DNA from: Nostoc sp. CHAB 5836
GTDB taxonomy: Bacteria; Cyanobacteriota; Cyanobacteriia; Cyanobacteriales; Nostocaceae
Length of the DNA: 40,155 nucleotides
Direction of reading: 5' to 3'
Assembly (NCBI RefSeq): GCF_020829445.1
Contig: NZ_JAIVFV010000055.1
Location: 1-40,155, forward strand
Shown: piece by piece, positions 1 through 8,430 of the stretch
How the letters are laid out: the number at the start of each line of letters is the position of its first letter
Numbering within the stretch: position 1 is the stretch's first letter
Position numbers and translations under genes: made by a program
Notes under the pieces: generated by a model
Databases searched by the model: none
Seen by the model: only the letters and a program-made list of their open reading frames with translations
Told to the model about the DNA's origin: nothing

Positions 1-1455
1 CATCGTAAACCCAAAATATTTTTTATTGATGAAGCTCATCATATGCTGATGATAGCTTCCGGGCGCAAGCTCACAGATTTACCAGAAGCTATTAAGTCTC
101 TTGCCAATAGAACAAGTGTTGTGCATGAAGTATTTGGAACTGGCAGAGATAGAACAGCGTTTAATGGAACAGGGTTCATGGCAACTAATCTTGTGGGTGC
201 AATGTCTGCTCTAACTGGGCGTTTGGACTTGCACTACCTTACCCTGTTACCTTGGGCGCAAGTCATTTCTAAAAGAGGCTTGCTCCGTCGTCACCGGGCT
301 TGGTGTCCCAAATGCTACCAAAAATGGCATGACAATCACACAAGTGTTTATGAACCACTTCTCTGGTCTATCAATACTGCCCAAGTCTGTCCTTACCATC
401 ATCAACCGTTGCAAGAGCAGTGTCCTCACTGTCATCAACAACAACTGACAATTTCTGGAGACTCCCGAACCGGACACTGTAATAAATGTGGTAAGTGGCT
501 GGGAAATAACCGACACAAAACTGTTGTCACAAACCTGATAAAGTCAGAAGCAGAACGAAATCGGCAATTGAATATAGTTAACAATTTGGGAGAGCTAGTT
601 GCAGTAACACCTACTCTCAATTCTCCTCCTAATCTTCAGAAAGTTAGTAATACAATTTCTACATACATTTTGCAAGTTTTGAAATCTAGTATCCCTGCCT
701 TTTCTCGGCAATCTGGGATGAATAAGGCAACAATTGGTTTGTGGTGTAAAGGAAAAGTGATACCTCAAATTGATAATCTTTTGGTTTTAACTCACTATTT
801 GGAACTATCGCTGTTAGATTTCTTAACAACAGACGTATTATTAGCTGAATCAAAAAATATTTTGAAAGAACCAAAACTGAATGTAGTTAAGCAGGCAAGA
901 AAATCTTATACGCACTTAAATTTGGAGAGAAAACAAGTTTTAAATGTAGTTCTAATAGAGGTACTCAAGGAGTATCCAGATCCTTCTTTGGAAGATGTGG
1001 CACTTCGTTTGAGATATCGTCCTTTAGTTCTGCAATATCATTTTCCTTCTTTATGTGAGTCAATCAAAATCAGACATGCCGAGTACAGAAAGGTAAGTAA
1101 ACAGCAAAAAATACAACCAATTCTAGAAGCAGCACTCAAAGAATTTCCACCTCCTTCACTTCTTTCCATTAATCGACGACTTGGCTATAAAAATAACAGC
1201 TATTTATACCGATATTTCTCTGAACTTTCTCGCGAAATCTCTAAGCGGTATAAAGAGTACCAGAAAGCTCGTGGGCAAGAGAAAAGGGAACGCATATGCC
1301 AAGAGATTATTGATATTGCTCAATTGCTTCATGAAACAGGACACAAGCCGACTCAAGCTAGGGTGACTAAGCTTCTCTCTAAGCCAGCAGTCATGCTGAG
1401 TTGGTATGCTAAGAAGACTCTAAGCGATGTTCAAAGCTCTCTCGGCTATGAATAA
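1..1455 (+). CDS. TnsC-like/TniQ (TnsD) fusion protein, 5' partial
   Basis: The frame is already open at base 1, so the start lies outside the window; 484 codons are visible. Residues about 6-50 look like the Walker B region of a TnsC/TniB AAA+ transposition ATPase (FFIDEAHH, then KSLANRT and a GTG where sensor I is expected). Without a stop this runs into a TniQ/TnsD zinc-finger region: GLLRRHRAWCPKCY, CPYHHQPL, CPHCH and CNKCGKWLG give the cysteine/histidine pairs of the family. The C-terminal half (about 235-484) is rich in helix-turn-helix-like segments, first an XRE-like stretch and then repeats resembling KEYPDPSLEDVALRL, which would bind DNA. TniQ proteins choose the target for Tn7-like transposons. 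The N-terminal part of TniQ seems to be missing and replaced by TnsC sequence, so this may be a deletion product of adjacent tnsC and tniQ and not a working targeting protein. No transposase partner is seen downstream. Confidence 0.72.
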   Translation, partial: HRKPKIFFIDEAHHMLMIASGRKLTDLPEAIKSLANRTSVVHEVFGTGRDRTAFNGTGFMATNLVGAMSALTGRLDLHYLTLLPWAQVISKRGLLRRHRAWCPKCYQKWHDNHTSVYEPLLWSINTAQVCPYHHQPLQEQCPHCHQQQLTISGDSRTGHCNKCGKWLGNNRHKTVVTNLIKSEAERNRQLNIVNNLGELVAVTPTLNSPPNLQKVSNTISTYILQVLKSSIPAFSRQSGMNKATIGLWCKGKVIPQIDNLLVLTHYLELSLLDFLTTDVLLAESKNILKEPKLNVVKQARKSYTHLNLERKQVLNVVLIEVLKEYPDPSLEDVALRLRYRPLVLQYHFPSLCESIKIRHAEYRKVSKQQKIQPILEAALKEFPPPSLLSINRRLGYKNNSYLYRYFSELSREISKRYKEYQKARGQEKRERICQEIIDIAQLLHETGHKPTQARVTKLLSKPAVMLSWYAKKTLSDVQSSLGYE

Positions 1456-1642
1456 GTATGATCTATACCCGAATAGCACGCTTGTTTCTGTAGAAGCATA
1501 ACTTTGCCGAAATGAATTGGAAGCATAAGCACGTTTTAACGGCAATCTTATGGTTCCACCGACAGCAAGGGTTTTAAACTTTACGTGGCGGCTCATGTCA
1601 CCCTCGCTACTTTTATCCCTTTTAGCATAGTAAATCCAGGAA
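1456..1642. other. Spacer after the TniQ-like gene
   Basis: The 187 bp lie between the stop codon of the TniQ-like gene and the convergent end of the relaxase remnant. No gene and no clear transposon terminal repeat array is visible here, so no transposon end is called. Confidence 0.5.
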
Positions 1643-2597
1643 TTATTTACTATTATTCAATCCTCCCTTTGAGCGCGATTTATCCATTAACGCTTGTTGG
1701 GTAAAGAAACGCAGACTTTCAATCTGCTCAATTTCGTTTCTTGTTAATCGAGTTCGTATCTCTTCATACCAGTTTCCCTGACTGTAGCAGGTTTGCATCA
1801 CAGGAGTATTATCCCCATGACGGTAAACACTCAGAGTATTGTTATCTAAGCTGGCACTCAACTCCCGTCCTTTGATACGGAAGTTATTGGTAACAAGCAT
1901 ATAGTCAGTGATTATAGAAGGCAAATGTTTGAGAGTAGAAGGCAGAAGGTTAAGAGAAGGAGGAACAGGGGAAGATTGCTCTTCCAGAAATTGTTTAGCA
2001 CTGAGACCGTTTTCTTCTGAAATATCCTGTTGTGGGTGCTGTTTCTTTGGATGCGGCTGAACTTTTTTCTTGGTCTTATTTGCTTCCGAAGTGGGGTTAT
2101 ATTCTAATTTTGGTTGTATTATCGAAATCTCACTGGGATAATTACTGTTTAGTGTATATATAGTAACAAGTTTTTTAGAGTTACTATCGGTATTACCATT
2201 ACTATCACTTGTACTACTATTAGTAGGTTTATCACTATACAGGTAATCAATATTACTTATAATTATACTATTTATGCGAGCAATTGCTTTGGCTTTAGCT
2301 TGTTGAATTACTTCCTTATCTTTGTCTTGGTCGTATGTTATTCCGTATTCAGACAGCAGTTTGTTCCAGCTATAAGGTTTGTATACTTGATAACCAGCGA
2401 TTTTCACATAATTATGGATGTAGGTAAAGCCTAGTAGTTCCTCCCCCCGCATTTTAGGCAATACCCCAATGTTGTTTTCCTCCAAGCGTTGGATGAACGT
2501 AGAGACGGTAGGACTATCCTTGATGGCTTCCCCTATTGCTTGGCGAATAATTTCCTTACTTGTTGGGGTTTTGTGCTTACTATTGACTGCTCTAATA

Positions 2598-3330
2598 ACC
2601 CAAGTTGCGGGTTATCAAAATCCGGGTGCTTCTGATCCAGAAATTAGTGCCATCGCCAATGACAAATTGGTAGTTGCGCTACGCGCAACCACGATTTTGA
2701 CTAATCATTACAAGCAGTGTAATGAAGCGGTTTCAGGTATTAATAATTGCTTACTATAGAAATGCTTGTTTCAGAGTAAATGCAAAAATAAATGCTTCCA
2801 ACTTAAGTATAAACCCTTGCAAAGTACACACGTGGATTGATTTTGGAAATACACAAGTGATGCTGCTAAACACTGTTTCAATGTAATGCCGGTGGATGTT
2901 GCTTGATATACTGATGACACGGTTCATCTTGACGCTTGGAATTCTTTTTCCGCATGACTTTCAAGAATATTTGGCTAGTTTCTTCCAGGTCATCTTCAGC
3001 AGTATAATCAGTGTATGCGGCATCAGTATATACTTCGCTGCCTGGTGGTAAATTTAACGGTAAGGCGTTCAATGCACGCACATCAGAGGCACTACCAGGC
3101 ATCACAACAAATTCCACGCTCATTTCCAGTTTTGGTTGTTAATAACTGAACTCTAACTCCATAAAAATAACGTTTTTTTGATGCGATATAACCCCTATAC
3201 TCTTCAGATTTGATTAACCTGACATTAAATTTCATTTAGCATATACCCCTCCCACATTTGTCTCTGGAGGGGATTTTATTGCTTTAAGTGCTTTTAGCGA
3301 TCGCCTGTTTGAATAACTAGCAACTTGGGT
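2598..3330 (-). mobile_element. IS982-family remnant inside the relaxase gene
   Basis: Terminal inverted repeats ACCCAAGTTGC (2598-2608) and GCAACTTGGGT (3320-3330) bound 733 bp. A perfect 5-bp direct repeat TAATA flanks it (2593-2597 and 3331-3335). The ACCC ends fit the IS982 family. A full element is nearer 1 kb, so the copy has lost internal sequence, mostly the part coding for the N-terminal half of the transposase. It interrupts the relaxase frame. Confidence 0.8.
2754..3123 (-). pseudogene. IS982 transposase, C-terminal half with a frameshift
   Basis: The minus strand reads SASDVRALNALPLNLPPGSE, EVYTDAAYTDYTAEDD and FLKVMRKKNSKRQDE, typical of the DDE region of IS982 transposases. The frame then stops at 2878 after HPPALH. 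One frame over, the family sequence continues at once (HYIETVFSSITCVFPKSIH, LKLEAFIFAFTLKQAFL) and ends at 2754. A single frameshift near 2880-2890 plus the missing N-terminal half make it inactive. Confidence 0.8.
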
Positions 3331-3685
3331 TAATACTTTTCGAGCGGTTGGGACTGGTGAGTGCAGTTATGCCATACTCTTGCTGTAACTTAGGGGCGAC
3401 GGCTTCATTTGTTGTCGGTGTTACCTCTAGTCCTAGTTCCGCCGCGATGCGTCTAGTTGAGACTTGGGAGTTGAAATAATCATAGGAATCATTAACTAAG
3501 CTGCCATCTAACCGAATCCGGGAGGTGATTATATGCAGGTGTTCGTGGTTGCGATCGTGGTGGCGTACTGCAACGAACTGACTCGTAGCTGCTACAGATG
3601 ATTCTTCCTTCGGTAAGTATCCCATATCTTTGAGATATTCCCTTGCTACATAACTGTACTGACTGTCTGATAAATGCTCATGATA

Positions 3686-3812
3686 AGTAGGTCGGCACAA
3701 TTAAAGCTAACTGGCTAAGGCTGTTATTTGTCATTTGTTCTTCGTCATTTACAAGGGTTTTAAGCCTATTTACGTTTCGTAACATATTTAGGTTTTTTCG
3801 CGCCAACTTACT
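3686..3812. mobile_element. Miniature element, family A (AGTAGGTYGG ends), copy 1
   Basis: The element is 127 bp between TA dinucleotides (3684-3685 and 3813-3814). Its ends AGTAGGTCGGC and GCGCCAACTTACT are imperfect inverted repeats. The interior carries a TCATTTG-type short repeat and TTTACGTTTCGTAACAT, both also present at 9859-9992 and 27138. TA duplication suggests mobilisation by an IS630/Tc1-mariner type transposase (inference). It lies inside the relaxase gene and creates its first stop codon. Confidence 0.8.
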
Positions 3813-4063
3813 TAGTTAGAGCGGTGTGCTATCGAGATAATGAGGTGGGCACACTGCCGTTTAACTGCTTTTTTGGTGTACTTGATGTTGAGAAACTGCT
3901 GGTTAAATTCATCTGGGTTTGTTCCCATCATATTAGTATCGACAATCGCAGCATCATCTTTCCCCAAGACATACTTGAGCGTGTCGAGAAAATTGGGTTT
4001 TTTATAGATGACGGGAATCAAATTGAAGGAGTTGAAAGTGGGGGATATAGAACCTGTAATGCC

Positions 4064-4498
4064 TTATTTATCTTGGCTTGAGGGTGATTTATCTAGAACG
4101 TCTAGGTTAAATGCAGCAGCTATGGTCTGATCTACGAGTGCGATCGCATTATTGACAGTATCCAAAATTTGCTGGTTGTTTGTTTCCTTTGCTAAGTGAG
4201 ATAACATCATCAGTTCGCTTTTGAGGTTTCCAGCAGTAGCGCGGATAGTTATCAAGTAGGCAGATGGTTTTGCCGTTAGTACCCGCCTTAACCCACAGGA
4301 ACGTAAATACTCAGATGCAGTTACCCCTGTGGCGATCGCTTTCTTCTCAATGGTAGTTTTCTCTTCCTCAAAGAGGTATACTTTGATAGATTTAGTTGGC
4401 TTTATGGGGTTACTTACCATACCTTCTTTCACTGCGGGACTGAGTGGCATACTTAGAGACTGCACTGAGGGACTTGGGGATAACCGGAAATCTGACAA
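4064..4498 (-). CDS. mobC: MobC-like relaxosome accessory protein
   Basis: The 144-residue protein has an RHH-like N-terminal part (KSIKVYLFEEEKTTIEKKA, then ATGVTASEYLRSCGLRRV) followed by a helical C-terminus. This is the pattern of plasmid MobC/MbeC-like mobilisation proteins, which bind oriT and help the relaxase nick. It ends 42 bp before the relaxase start on the same strand, the usual mobC-mobA order, so the two were probably one operon. The frame looks intact, but its partner is destroyed. The first residues up to about 30 are Ser/Pro-rich and the true start could be an internal Met near residue 17 or 27. The oriT would be expected just upstream (4499-4700) but I cannot identify a nic site by eye. 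Confidence 0.7.
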   Translation of the reverse strand: MSDFRLSPSPSVQSLSMPLSPAVKEGMVSNPIKPTKSIKVYLFEEEKTTIEKKAIATGVTASEYLRSCGLRRVLTAKPSAYLITIRATAGNLKSELMMLSHLAKETNNQQILDTVNNAIALVDQTIAAAFNLDVLDKSPSSQDK

Positions 4499-4726
4499 CA
4501 GTGTGTGGTTTCAATTGCGGACAATATCGCTGCTATTTTTGGTATAAACTATACTGCATTTAGATGCCGACAGTGAGAGTACTGTAACTATTGTGATATA
4601 AATACCATGAGGTTAATATCTTGTGGTTCATCTTGTAACTTACACTGAAGCCCTAAGAGTAATCCAAGAAATAAATGATCCAAAATGCTGGGATACTGGA
4701 GAAATAATCAGTGTGCCATCTTAACC

Positions 4727-5128
4727 ATGTTTCCCGAATCTCTGATCCAACTCACCGACAGCCTTAAATCCCTTTACATCAAAACATCTCAGAAATTAAA
4801 AGGAAGTGACCGACGACAATTTATGGCAGAAGTAGTTAAAGGTTTGGGACGAGGAGGGCAAATAATCGCAGAGAGGGAATTAGGCTGGAATAGACGTACT
4901 ATTCGTAAAGGGATGCAAGAATTAGAACATGGAATGTCGATTGCTGATTCATTTAAACTGAGGGGACGTAAGCGTACTGAAGAAAATTTGCCTTCAATAC
5001 TTTCGGACATAGTGTCAATTGTAGACCCACAGAGCCAAACAGACCCAACTTTCAGAAGAAATGGTTTGTTGAAATATTTGGTAGCTCTGCCTGATTTCTG
5101 GATCATTTATTTCTTGGAACACTCTTAA
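4727..5128 (+). pseudogene. ISAzo13-type transposase, N-terminal fragment
   Basis: From the ATG at 4727 the protein reads SDRRQFMAEVVKGLGRGGQ and LGWNRRTIRKGMQELEHG, the helix-turn-helix N-terminal region of ISAzo13-family (Rhodopirellula-type DDE) transposases, followed by DPQSQTDPTFR. Homology fades near residue 115 and the frame ends at 5128 after unrelated residues. About 70 percent of a normal transposase, including the catalytic DDE domain, is missing. The break abuts an IS630 C-terminal remnant in another frame. Confidence 0.65.
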
Positions 5129-5270
5129 CGAACCAATTGTCAATCGAACATTTGAGACACTCAATGATTTGGAGGAAATTTTATTCCATCGCTGTCAATC
5201 TTTACTTCAACAGCAAGATTTGATTCAAGGGTTAACTGGTTTTCATTGGTGGACTCAAATCGGAGCTTAA
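5112..5270 (+). pseudogene. IS630-type transposase, C-terminal fragment
   Basis: A frame different from the ISAzo13 remnant reads NTLNEPIVNRTFETLNDLEE, then LFHRCQSLLQQ and LTGFHWWTQIGA, and stops at 5270. This resembles the very end of cyanobacterial IS630-family transposases. Everything upstream is lost. It overlaps the last 17 bp of the ISAzo13 remnant, so the junction of the two fragments is at about 5110. Confidence 0.7.
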
Positions 5271-5391
5271 TCGTAAGTAACTTACCGAACATGATATAAT
5301 CTGATTCGTTTACGATGGTTGCAATGATTTGGCGATCGCGTGTCGTCAACTGATCTAAAGTTGGCGTAGGGGCTGAAACTTGTGTCATCAT
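5161..5391 (-). CDS. Hypothetical protein, probably a truncated frame
   Basis: An open frame of 76 codons begins MMTQVSAPTPTLDQLTTRDR. Only its first 40 or so codons (5271-5391) lie outside the IS630 remnant. The rest is antisense to that remnant, so it is probably a read-through tail, and the N-terminal part may be what is left of a gene cut by the insertion. I do not recognise a family. It may not be expressed. Confidence 0.25.
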   Translation of the reverse strand: MMTQVSAPTPTLDQLTTRDRQIIATIVNESDYIMFGKLLTIKLRFESTNENQLTLESNLAVEVKIDSDGIKFPPNH

Positions 5392-5408
5392 TAAAAATAC
5401 CTCTTAAA

Positions 5409-5500
5409 TAGACATCTCCGAAGACGAATGTGGAGACGTTGCAATGCAACGTCTCTACAAGGGTTTCAGGTAACGCATAATTAATTTATGGAGATGTCTA
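5409..5500. mobile_element. Miniature element with TAGACATCTCC ends, copy 1
   Basis: The 92 bp begin TAGACATCTCC and end GGAGATGTCTA, with TA at both tips. The centre (5430-5458) is a hairpin with arms GTGGAGACGTTGC and GCAACGTCTCTAC. A second copy with the same ends, one of them degenerate, lies at 25801-25893. Confidence 0.75.
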
Positions 5501-5506
5501 ATGGGT

Positions 5507-5550
5507 AAAAAGGCGATCGCAGACTTTCCAGGTGGGCGATCGCTTTTTGT
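5507..5550 (+). terminator. Possible hairpin terminator made of two HIP1 sites
   Basis: Two GCGATCGC palindromes (5513-5520 and 5536-5543) can pair with each other across a 15-base loop, and a T-rich run (5544-5553) follows. HIP1 sites are common here, so the terminator role is uncertain. Confidence 0.3.
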
Positions 5551-5580
5551 TTTGCGTAAACAACGTTGTGAGGAATAGTT

Positions 5581-5676
5581 ATGTCTAACCTATCAGTTTT
5601 TTCCTTTGAAGAGAAAGAAGTTCGTTTTGTTGGCACAGCAGAGAAACCAGAATGGGTAGCTAAGGCGTATTGTTAG
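5581..5676 (+). pseudogene. Bro-N/phage antirepressor-like N-terminal fragment
   Basis: After a good ribosome site (GAGGAATAGTT before the ATG) the frame reads MSNLSVFSFEEKEV and ends after 31 codons at TAG (5674). The start is typical of Bro-N domain proteins of cyanobacterial prophages and plasmids, which continue for at least 100 residues. The expected continuation (VAxDVC...) is lost at VAKAYC, where a different gene remnant begins. Confidence 0.5.
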
Positions 5677-5862
5677 CTGGTGCGCCCGGAGTTGGTAAAA
5701 GTTTACTTGCCAAAAACATTGCTAGCATTCTCAATTTACCACTACTCCAGCTTGATATTGGGTGAAAGTTTTAGCGGGATTTTAAACTCAGACCGAGACC
5801 TTGCTCCTTCTTTACTACCTGAAGTTGAAGTTTATGACGAGCAATTAATAAATGCTGCTTAA
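5673..5862 (+). pseudogene. AAA ATPase fragment with Walker A motif
   Basis: One frame reads LAGAPGVGKSLLAKNIASIL and then LPLLQLDIG before a stop near 5763. This is a Walker A (GAPGVGKS) with the following strand, of the kind seen in Ycf46-like and other AAA ATPases. The next frame then reads GESFSGILNSDRDLAPSL to a stop at 5862. No start codon belongs to it and no Walker B is present. It is fused directly to the Bro-N remnant and is clearly broken. Confidence 0.5.
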
Positions 5863-6081
5863 TCCCTATTTCCCCATATACACTTATTTACAGGTAAAGA
5901 TTGCCCTGAAGGAAACACTGTCAGCTTGAGCGAAAAATGCGTGAAAGTTGCCACTAGAATTGGGTGGGAGCCAACGTTAATTGGGGAAGATTGGGCAGCG
6001 AAGCCCAGTGCCGGGTGCGAACACCCAATAACGATCGCACCCAATAACCATCGCACCCAATACTGTGAGAATCATAACTAA
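5863..6081 (+). other. Unrecognised open frame between remnants
   Basis: In phase with the preceding frame after its stop at 5862, 72 codons stay open (for example FTGKDCPEGNTVSLSEK and VATRIGWEPTLIGEDW) to TAA at 6081. There is no start codon near the beginning and I do not recognise a family. It may be the tail of a degraded gene or chance; the last 30 codons are repetitive (CACCCAATA units). Confidence 0.2.
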
Positions 6082-6105
6082 TTATGCGTATATGATATCA
6101 CAATT

Positions 6106-7551
6106 TTACTCACCACTACTAAGGATTTTTTGCTGCTGATAACGCTGTTTAAACTGCTGTTGTTGTATTTTATGATCCACAATTGGGTCAGGATAGCCAA
6201 CAGCACGACGTTCTAAAGGTGGAATTTTTCCAGTAACTAAATATTCTGTATCTACAGACCGCAATTCTGATACCCATTGCCGAATATATTCACCCTCTGG
6301 ATCGAATTTTTGTGTTTGACTAGCTGGGTTGAAAATCCTCACAGGTTTGGGATCCATGCCGCTAGAAGCACTCCATTGCCAACCGCCATTGTTGGCAGAT
6401 AAATCACCGTCAATCAACTTCTGCATAAAGTATTTTTCTCCCAATTGGGGATTAATTAGCAAGTCTTTAGTGAGGAAACTCGCGACAATCATCCGACAAC
6501 GGTTATGCATCCAACCACTTTCGTTTAACTGGCGCATTGCTGCATCCACAATCGGGTAGCCTGTTCTCCCCTCACACCAAGCTTGGAAGTGTTCTTCGTT
6601 AGTTTCCCAGGGAAAGTTTTTGAAGGTGTCCCGGAAAGCACCATCAGCTAATTCGGGGAAGTTATACATTGCGTGTTGATAAAACTCCCGCCAAGCTAAT
6701 TCCTGTTGCCATGTGCGAATATTAACTGCTGTTTCCTCACTGCGGCTATTTTCCAGTGCTTCTATGGTGGCTTGCCAAACGGTACGAATGCCAATTACAC
6801 CAAATTTTAATGCTGCACTCAGTTGTGATGTTCCGTCAACTGCGGGAAAATTTCGCTGTTCTTGGTATTCAGTAATCGCTTTATTAGTAAATTCTTCTAA
6901 TCGTTCTTGCGCCGCCACCTCTCCCGGTGAAATAATTAATTCTTCGTCCCAAATAAATCCTAAATCTTTTGCTGAAGGTAATGCGATCGCTCCTGCAAGT
7001 TTTCCAATTTCCTGTTCAGCTTCTGTTAACCCCTCAACATTTTGCAGTGTTTCTACTGGTTGAGCCTTCGGTTTGGTAATCCAATTTTTCCAGAAAGGGG
7101 TGTAAACTGTGTAAGGATTGTTACTACCCGTGCGTAATTGCTCTGGGGAGTTGAGGATTTGATCCCAGTTTTGGTTAAGAAACTCAATGCCTTTTTCTTT
7201 GAGGGCATTGATAATGGTGCGATCGCGTTCTTGTGAATAAGGTTCTACATCCCAATTCCAAAAAACAGCTTTGGCATTTATTGCCTGTGCTAAAGCTGGT
7301 ATTGCTTGTACAGGATCACCTTGGAGTATTAACAACTGGCTACCAACTTGAGCATATCGCTCTTGGAGTTTCTCCAAACAGCCAATCATATAAGTTACTC
7401 TCACAGGAGCAACATCATCCCGTTCCAGAATATGCTGATCAAGGCAAAACACGCCCACTACCTTCGGACTCTGCCGTTTTGCCGCAGCCAGTCCTATATT
7501 ATCAGAAATGCGTAAATCGCGCCGATGCCAAAACAGGATTAAGTCAGACAT
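6106..7551 (-). CDS. phr: Deoxyribodipyrimidine photolyase (class I, 8-HDF type)
   Basis: The 481-residue enzyme uses blue light, FADH- and an antenna chromophore to split cyclobutane pyrimidine dimers in DNA. The N-terminal antenna domain begins [18 protein letters not shown]. The FAD-binding domain carries [36 protein letters not shown] and [17 protein letters not shown], all class I signatures. Length is normal for the family. I choose the third in-frame Met (7551) because [10 protein letters not shown] is the conserved start; ATGs lie 4 and 7 codons further out. The gene stands alone, transcribed towards the mobile graveyard. The 8-HDF assignment comes from similarity to cyanobacterial photolyases and is less certain than the enzyme class. 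Confidence 0.96.
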   Translation of the reverse strand: MSDLILFWHRRDLRISDNIGLAAAKRQSPKVVGVFCLDQHILERDDVAPVRVTYMIGCLEKLQERYAQVGSQLLILQGDPVQAIPALAQAINAKAVFWNWDVEPYSQERDRTIINALKEKGIEFLNQNWDQILNSPEQLRTGSNNPYTVYTPFWKNWITKPKAQPVETLQNVEGLTEAEQEIGKLAGAIALPSAKDLGFIWDEELIISPGEVAAQERLEEFTNKAITEYQEQRNFPAVDGTSQLSAALKFGVIGIRTVWQATIEALENSRSEETAVNIRTWQQELAWREFYQHAMYNFPELADGAFRDTFKNFPWETNEEHFQAWCEGRTGYPIVDAAMRQLNESGWMHNRCRMIVASFLTKDLLINPQLGEKYFMQKLIDGDLSANNGGWQWSASSGMDPKPVRIFNPASQTQKFDPEGEYIRQWVSELRSVDTEYLVTGKIPPLERRAVGYPDPIVDHKIQQQQFKQRYQQQKILSSGE

Positions 7552-7572
7552 TCCATACTGCATATAGTTCAC

Positions 7573-7775
7573 CCGTACTAGCTTAAATGCTAGTGGTACT
7601 AATGAACATCATTCTGGCGATAAATTTATTCTGTGAGTGGGGATTGGGAATTGGCAAAGGTGCGGCCCCTGGAGGGGATAAGGAGTAATGGGGACTGGGG
7701 ATTGGGTCTGAATCAAAATATCGAATTGATACTTGATAGAATTTTACCAAGATAACCAAAATTGATCATATTATT
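7573..7775. repeat. Spacer with short repeats
   Basis: This divergent spacer between the photolyase and the RHH-TOBE gene holds an inverted repeat ACTAGC/GCTAGT (7577-7594) and GGGGATTGGGA/GGGGACTGGGG heptamer-like repeats (7638-7711). Both promoters must lie here, but no convincing -35/-10 pair is seen. Confidence 0.45.
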
Positions 7776-8219
7776 ATGCCAAGAAAAGAACAAGGATGGG
7801 TTACATTTCAAACCTCTGAGGATGAGCGGAAGATTCTGGAGGAGTTCTGCGAACAGTCTCAACGCACTAAGACTGAGATTTTGCGGGAACTTGTGCGTAG
7901 TCTCAATCAGCACTCACCTGCGCCAATATTACCACCAAATCAGCAGGAAATACAGGAAAAGACTTACACTCAAAAACCTGATATAGAAAGTAATATTCAA
8001 AAGAAATCACTAAAGGTTAGCTCTCGAAATATTCTTAAAGGTGTTGTTAAACGAGTCGTTTATGGAGCTGTTAATAGTGAGGTGACTCTGGAGATTATTC
8101 ATAAAGTAGAATTAACCTCGATTATCACTAGAGCCTCCGCAGAAGAGTTAGAACTATCTGAGGGAAAAGAAGCTTATGCGGTTATTAAGTCTAACGATAT
8201 TGTCATTGCTAGAGAATAA
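7776..8219 (+). CDS. RHH domain fused to a TOBE (molybdate-binding) domain
   Basis: The 147-residue protein has two parts. Residues 8-45 (VTFQTSEDERKILEEFCEQ, then KTEILRELVRSL) fit a ribbon-helix-helix DNA-binding fold. Residues about 82-147 are a TOBE/Mop domain: SSRNILKGVVKRVVYGAVNS, then TSIITRASAEELELSEGK and AYAVIKSNDIVIA, the molbindin pattern that binds molybdate or tungstate. The linker (48-80) is Pro/Gln-rich. A plausible role is a molybdate-responsive one-component repressor or a Mo storage protein; the sequence alone does not decide. No molybdate transporter is in the window; moeB lies 4 kb away. The ATG at 7776 is well placed because the RHH strand follows at once. Confidence 0.8.
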   Translation: MPRKEQGWVTFQTSEDERKILEEFCEQSQRTKTEILRELVRSLNQHSPAPILPPNQQEIQEKTYTQKPDIESNIQKKSLKVSSRNILKGVVKRVVYGAVNSEVTLEIIHKVELTSIITRASAEELELSEGKEAYAVIKSNDIVIARE

Positions 8220-8430
8220 GCTGTTACGCATTTAAATTGTATATTCACTCGTGAGGTTGTCATTGGTCATTGGTCATTAGTTAGGGTTTTAGGGCGTGTC
8301 ATCAATTATGGGCAGATATAGCATAGCTGACATCAGGGGCAAACGCGATGGTTGTGTCGGGAAAGTAGCCTATCCCGACATTGAACATAAATTAGGGACT
8401 TTCAAATAAAAATCCATAAACACCCATTTT
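8220..8430. other. Spacer between RHH-TOBE gene and toxin gene
   Basis: This 211-bp spacer between convergent genes holds a heptameric GTCATTG(G) repeat at 8258-8280. A conserved-looking stretch at 8285-8400 has no gene I can name. Confidence 0.4.

Larger units (their letters stand above)
1643..4021 (-). pseudogene. mobA: MobA-type plasmid relaxase, split by two insertions
   Basis: Three open segments on the minus strand (4021 to 3813, 3684 to 3336, and 2592 to 1643) are parts of one MobP-type relaxase, the nickase that starts conjugative transfer. The first holds a candidate motif I tyrosine (FLDTLKYVLGK). The second holds the Ser-containing segment (EHLSDSQYSYV) and the three-His motif (RHHDRNHEHLHI). 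The third holds the segment usual after the nuclease domain (KTPTSKEIIRQAIGEAI) and a low-complexity tail. A 127-bp miniature element flanked by TA and a 733-bp IS982 remnant flanked by TAATA separate them. Removing each insertion with one copy of its target duplication (129 and 738 bp, both multiples of 3) gives one frame of 503 codons. As it stands, stop codons arise at both insertion borders, so it should be inactive. mobC lies directly upstream. Confidence 0.82.

Noticed and set aside
1..1642. CRISPR-associated transposon (type V-K) from the TniQ-like gene
   Set aside because: No Cas12k, no CRISPR array or tracrRNA and no recognisable transposon end repeats are seen; the protein has a long TnsD-like DNA-binding tail and not the short TniQ of such systems.
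2469..2759. 96-codon plus-strand frame
   Set aside because: It is antisense to the relaxase fragment and runs into the IS982 end; no family features.
4499..4726. oriT of the mobilisation module
   Set aside because: Expected here, but no convincing nic consensus with a neighbouring inverted repeat could be identified by eye.
5680..5862. Intact 60-residue gene
   Set aside because: The frame mixes two frames of an AAA ATPase remnant; its start has no support.
5859..6056. Minus-strand 65-codon frame with a signal-peptide-like start
   Set aside because: Covers CACCCAATA-type repeats and a degraded plus-strand frame; no ribosome site or family.
8285..8410. Uma2-like remnant on the minus strand
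   Set aside because: A short stretch (FPDTTIAFAPDVSYAISA) faintly recalls Uma2, but it is too short and lacks the core motif.
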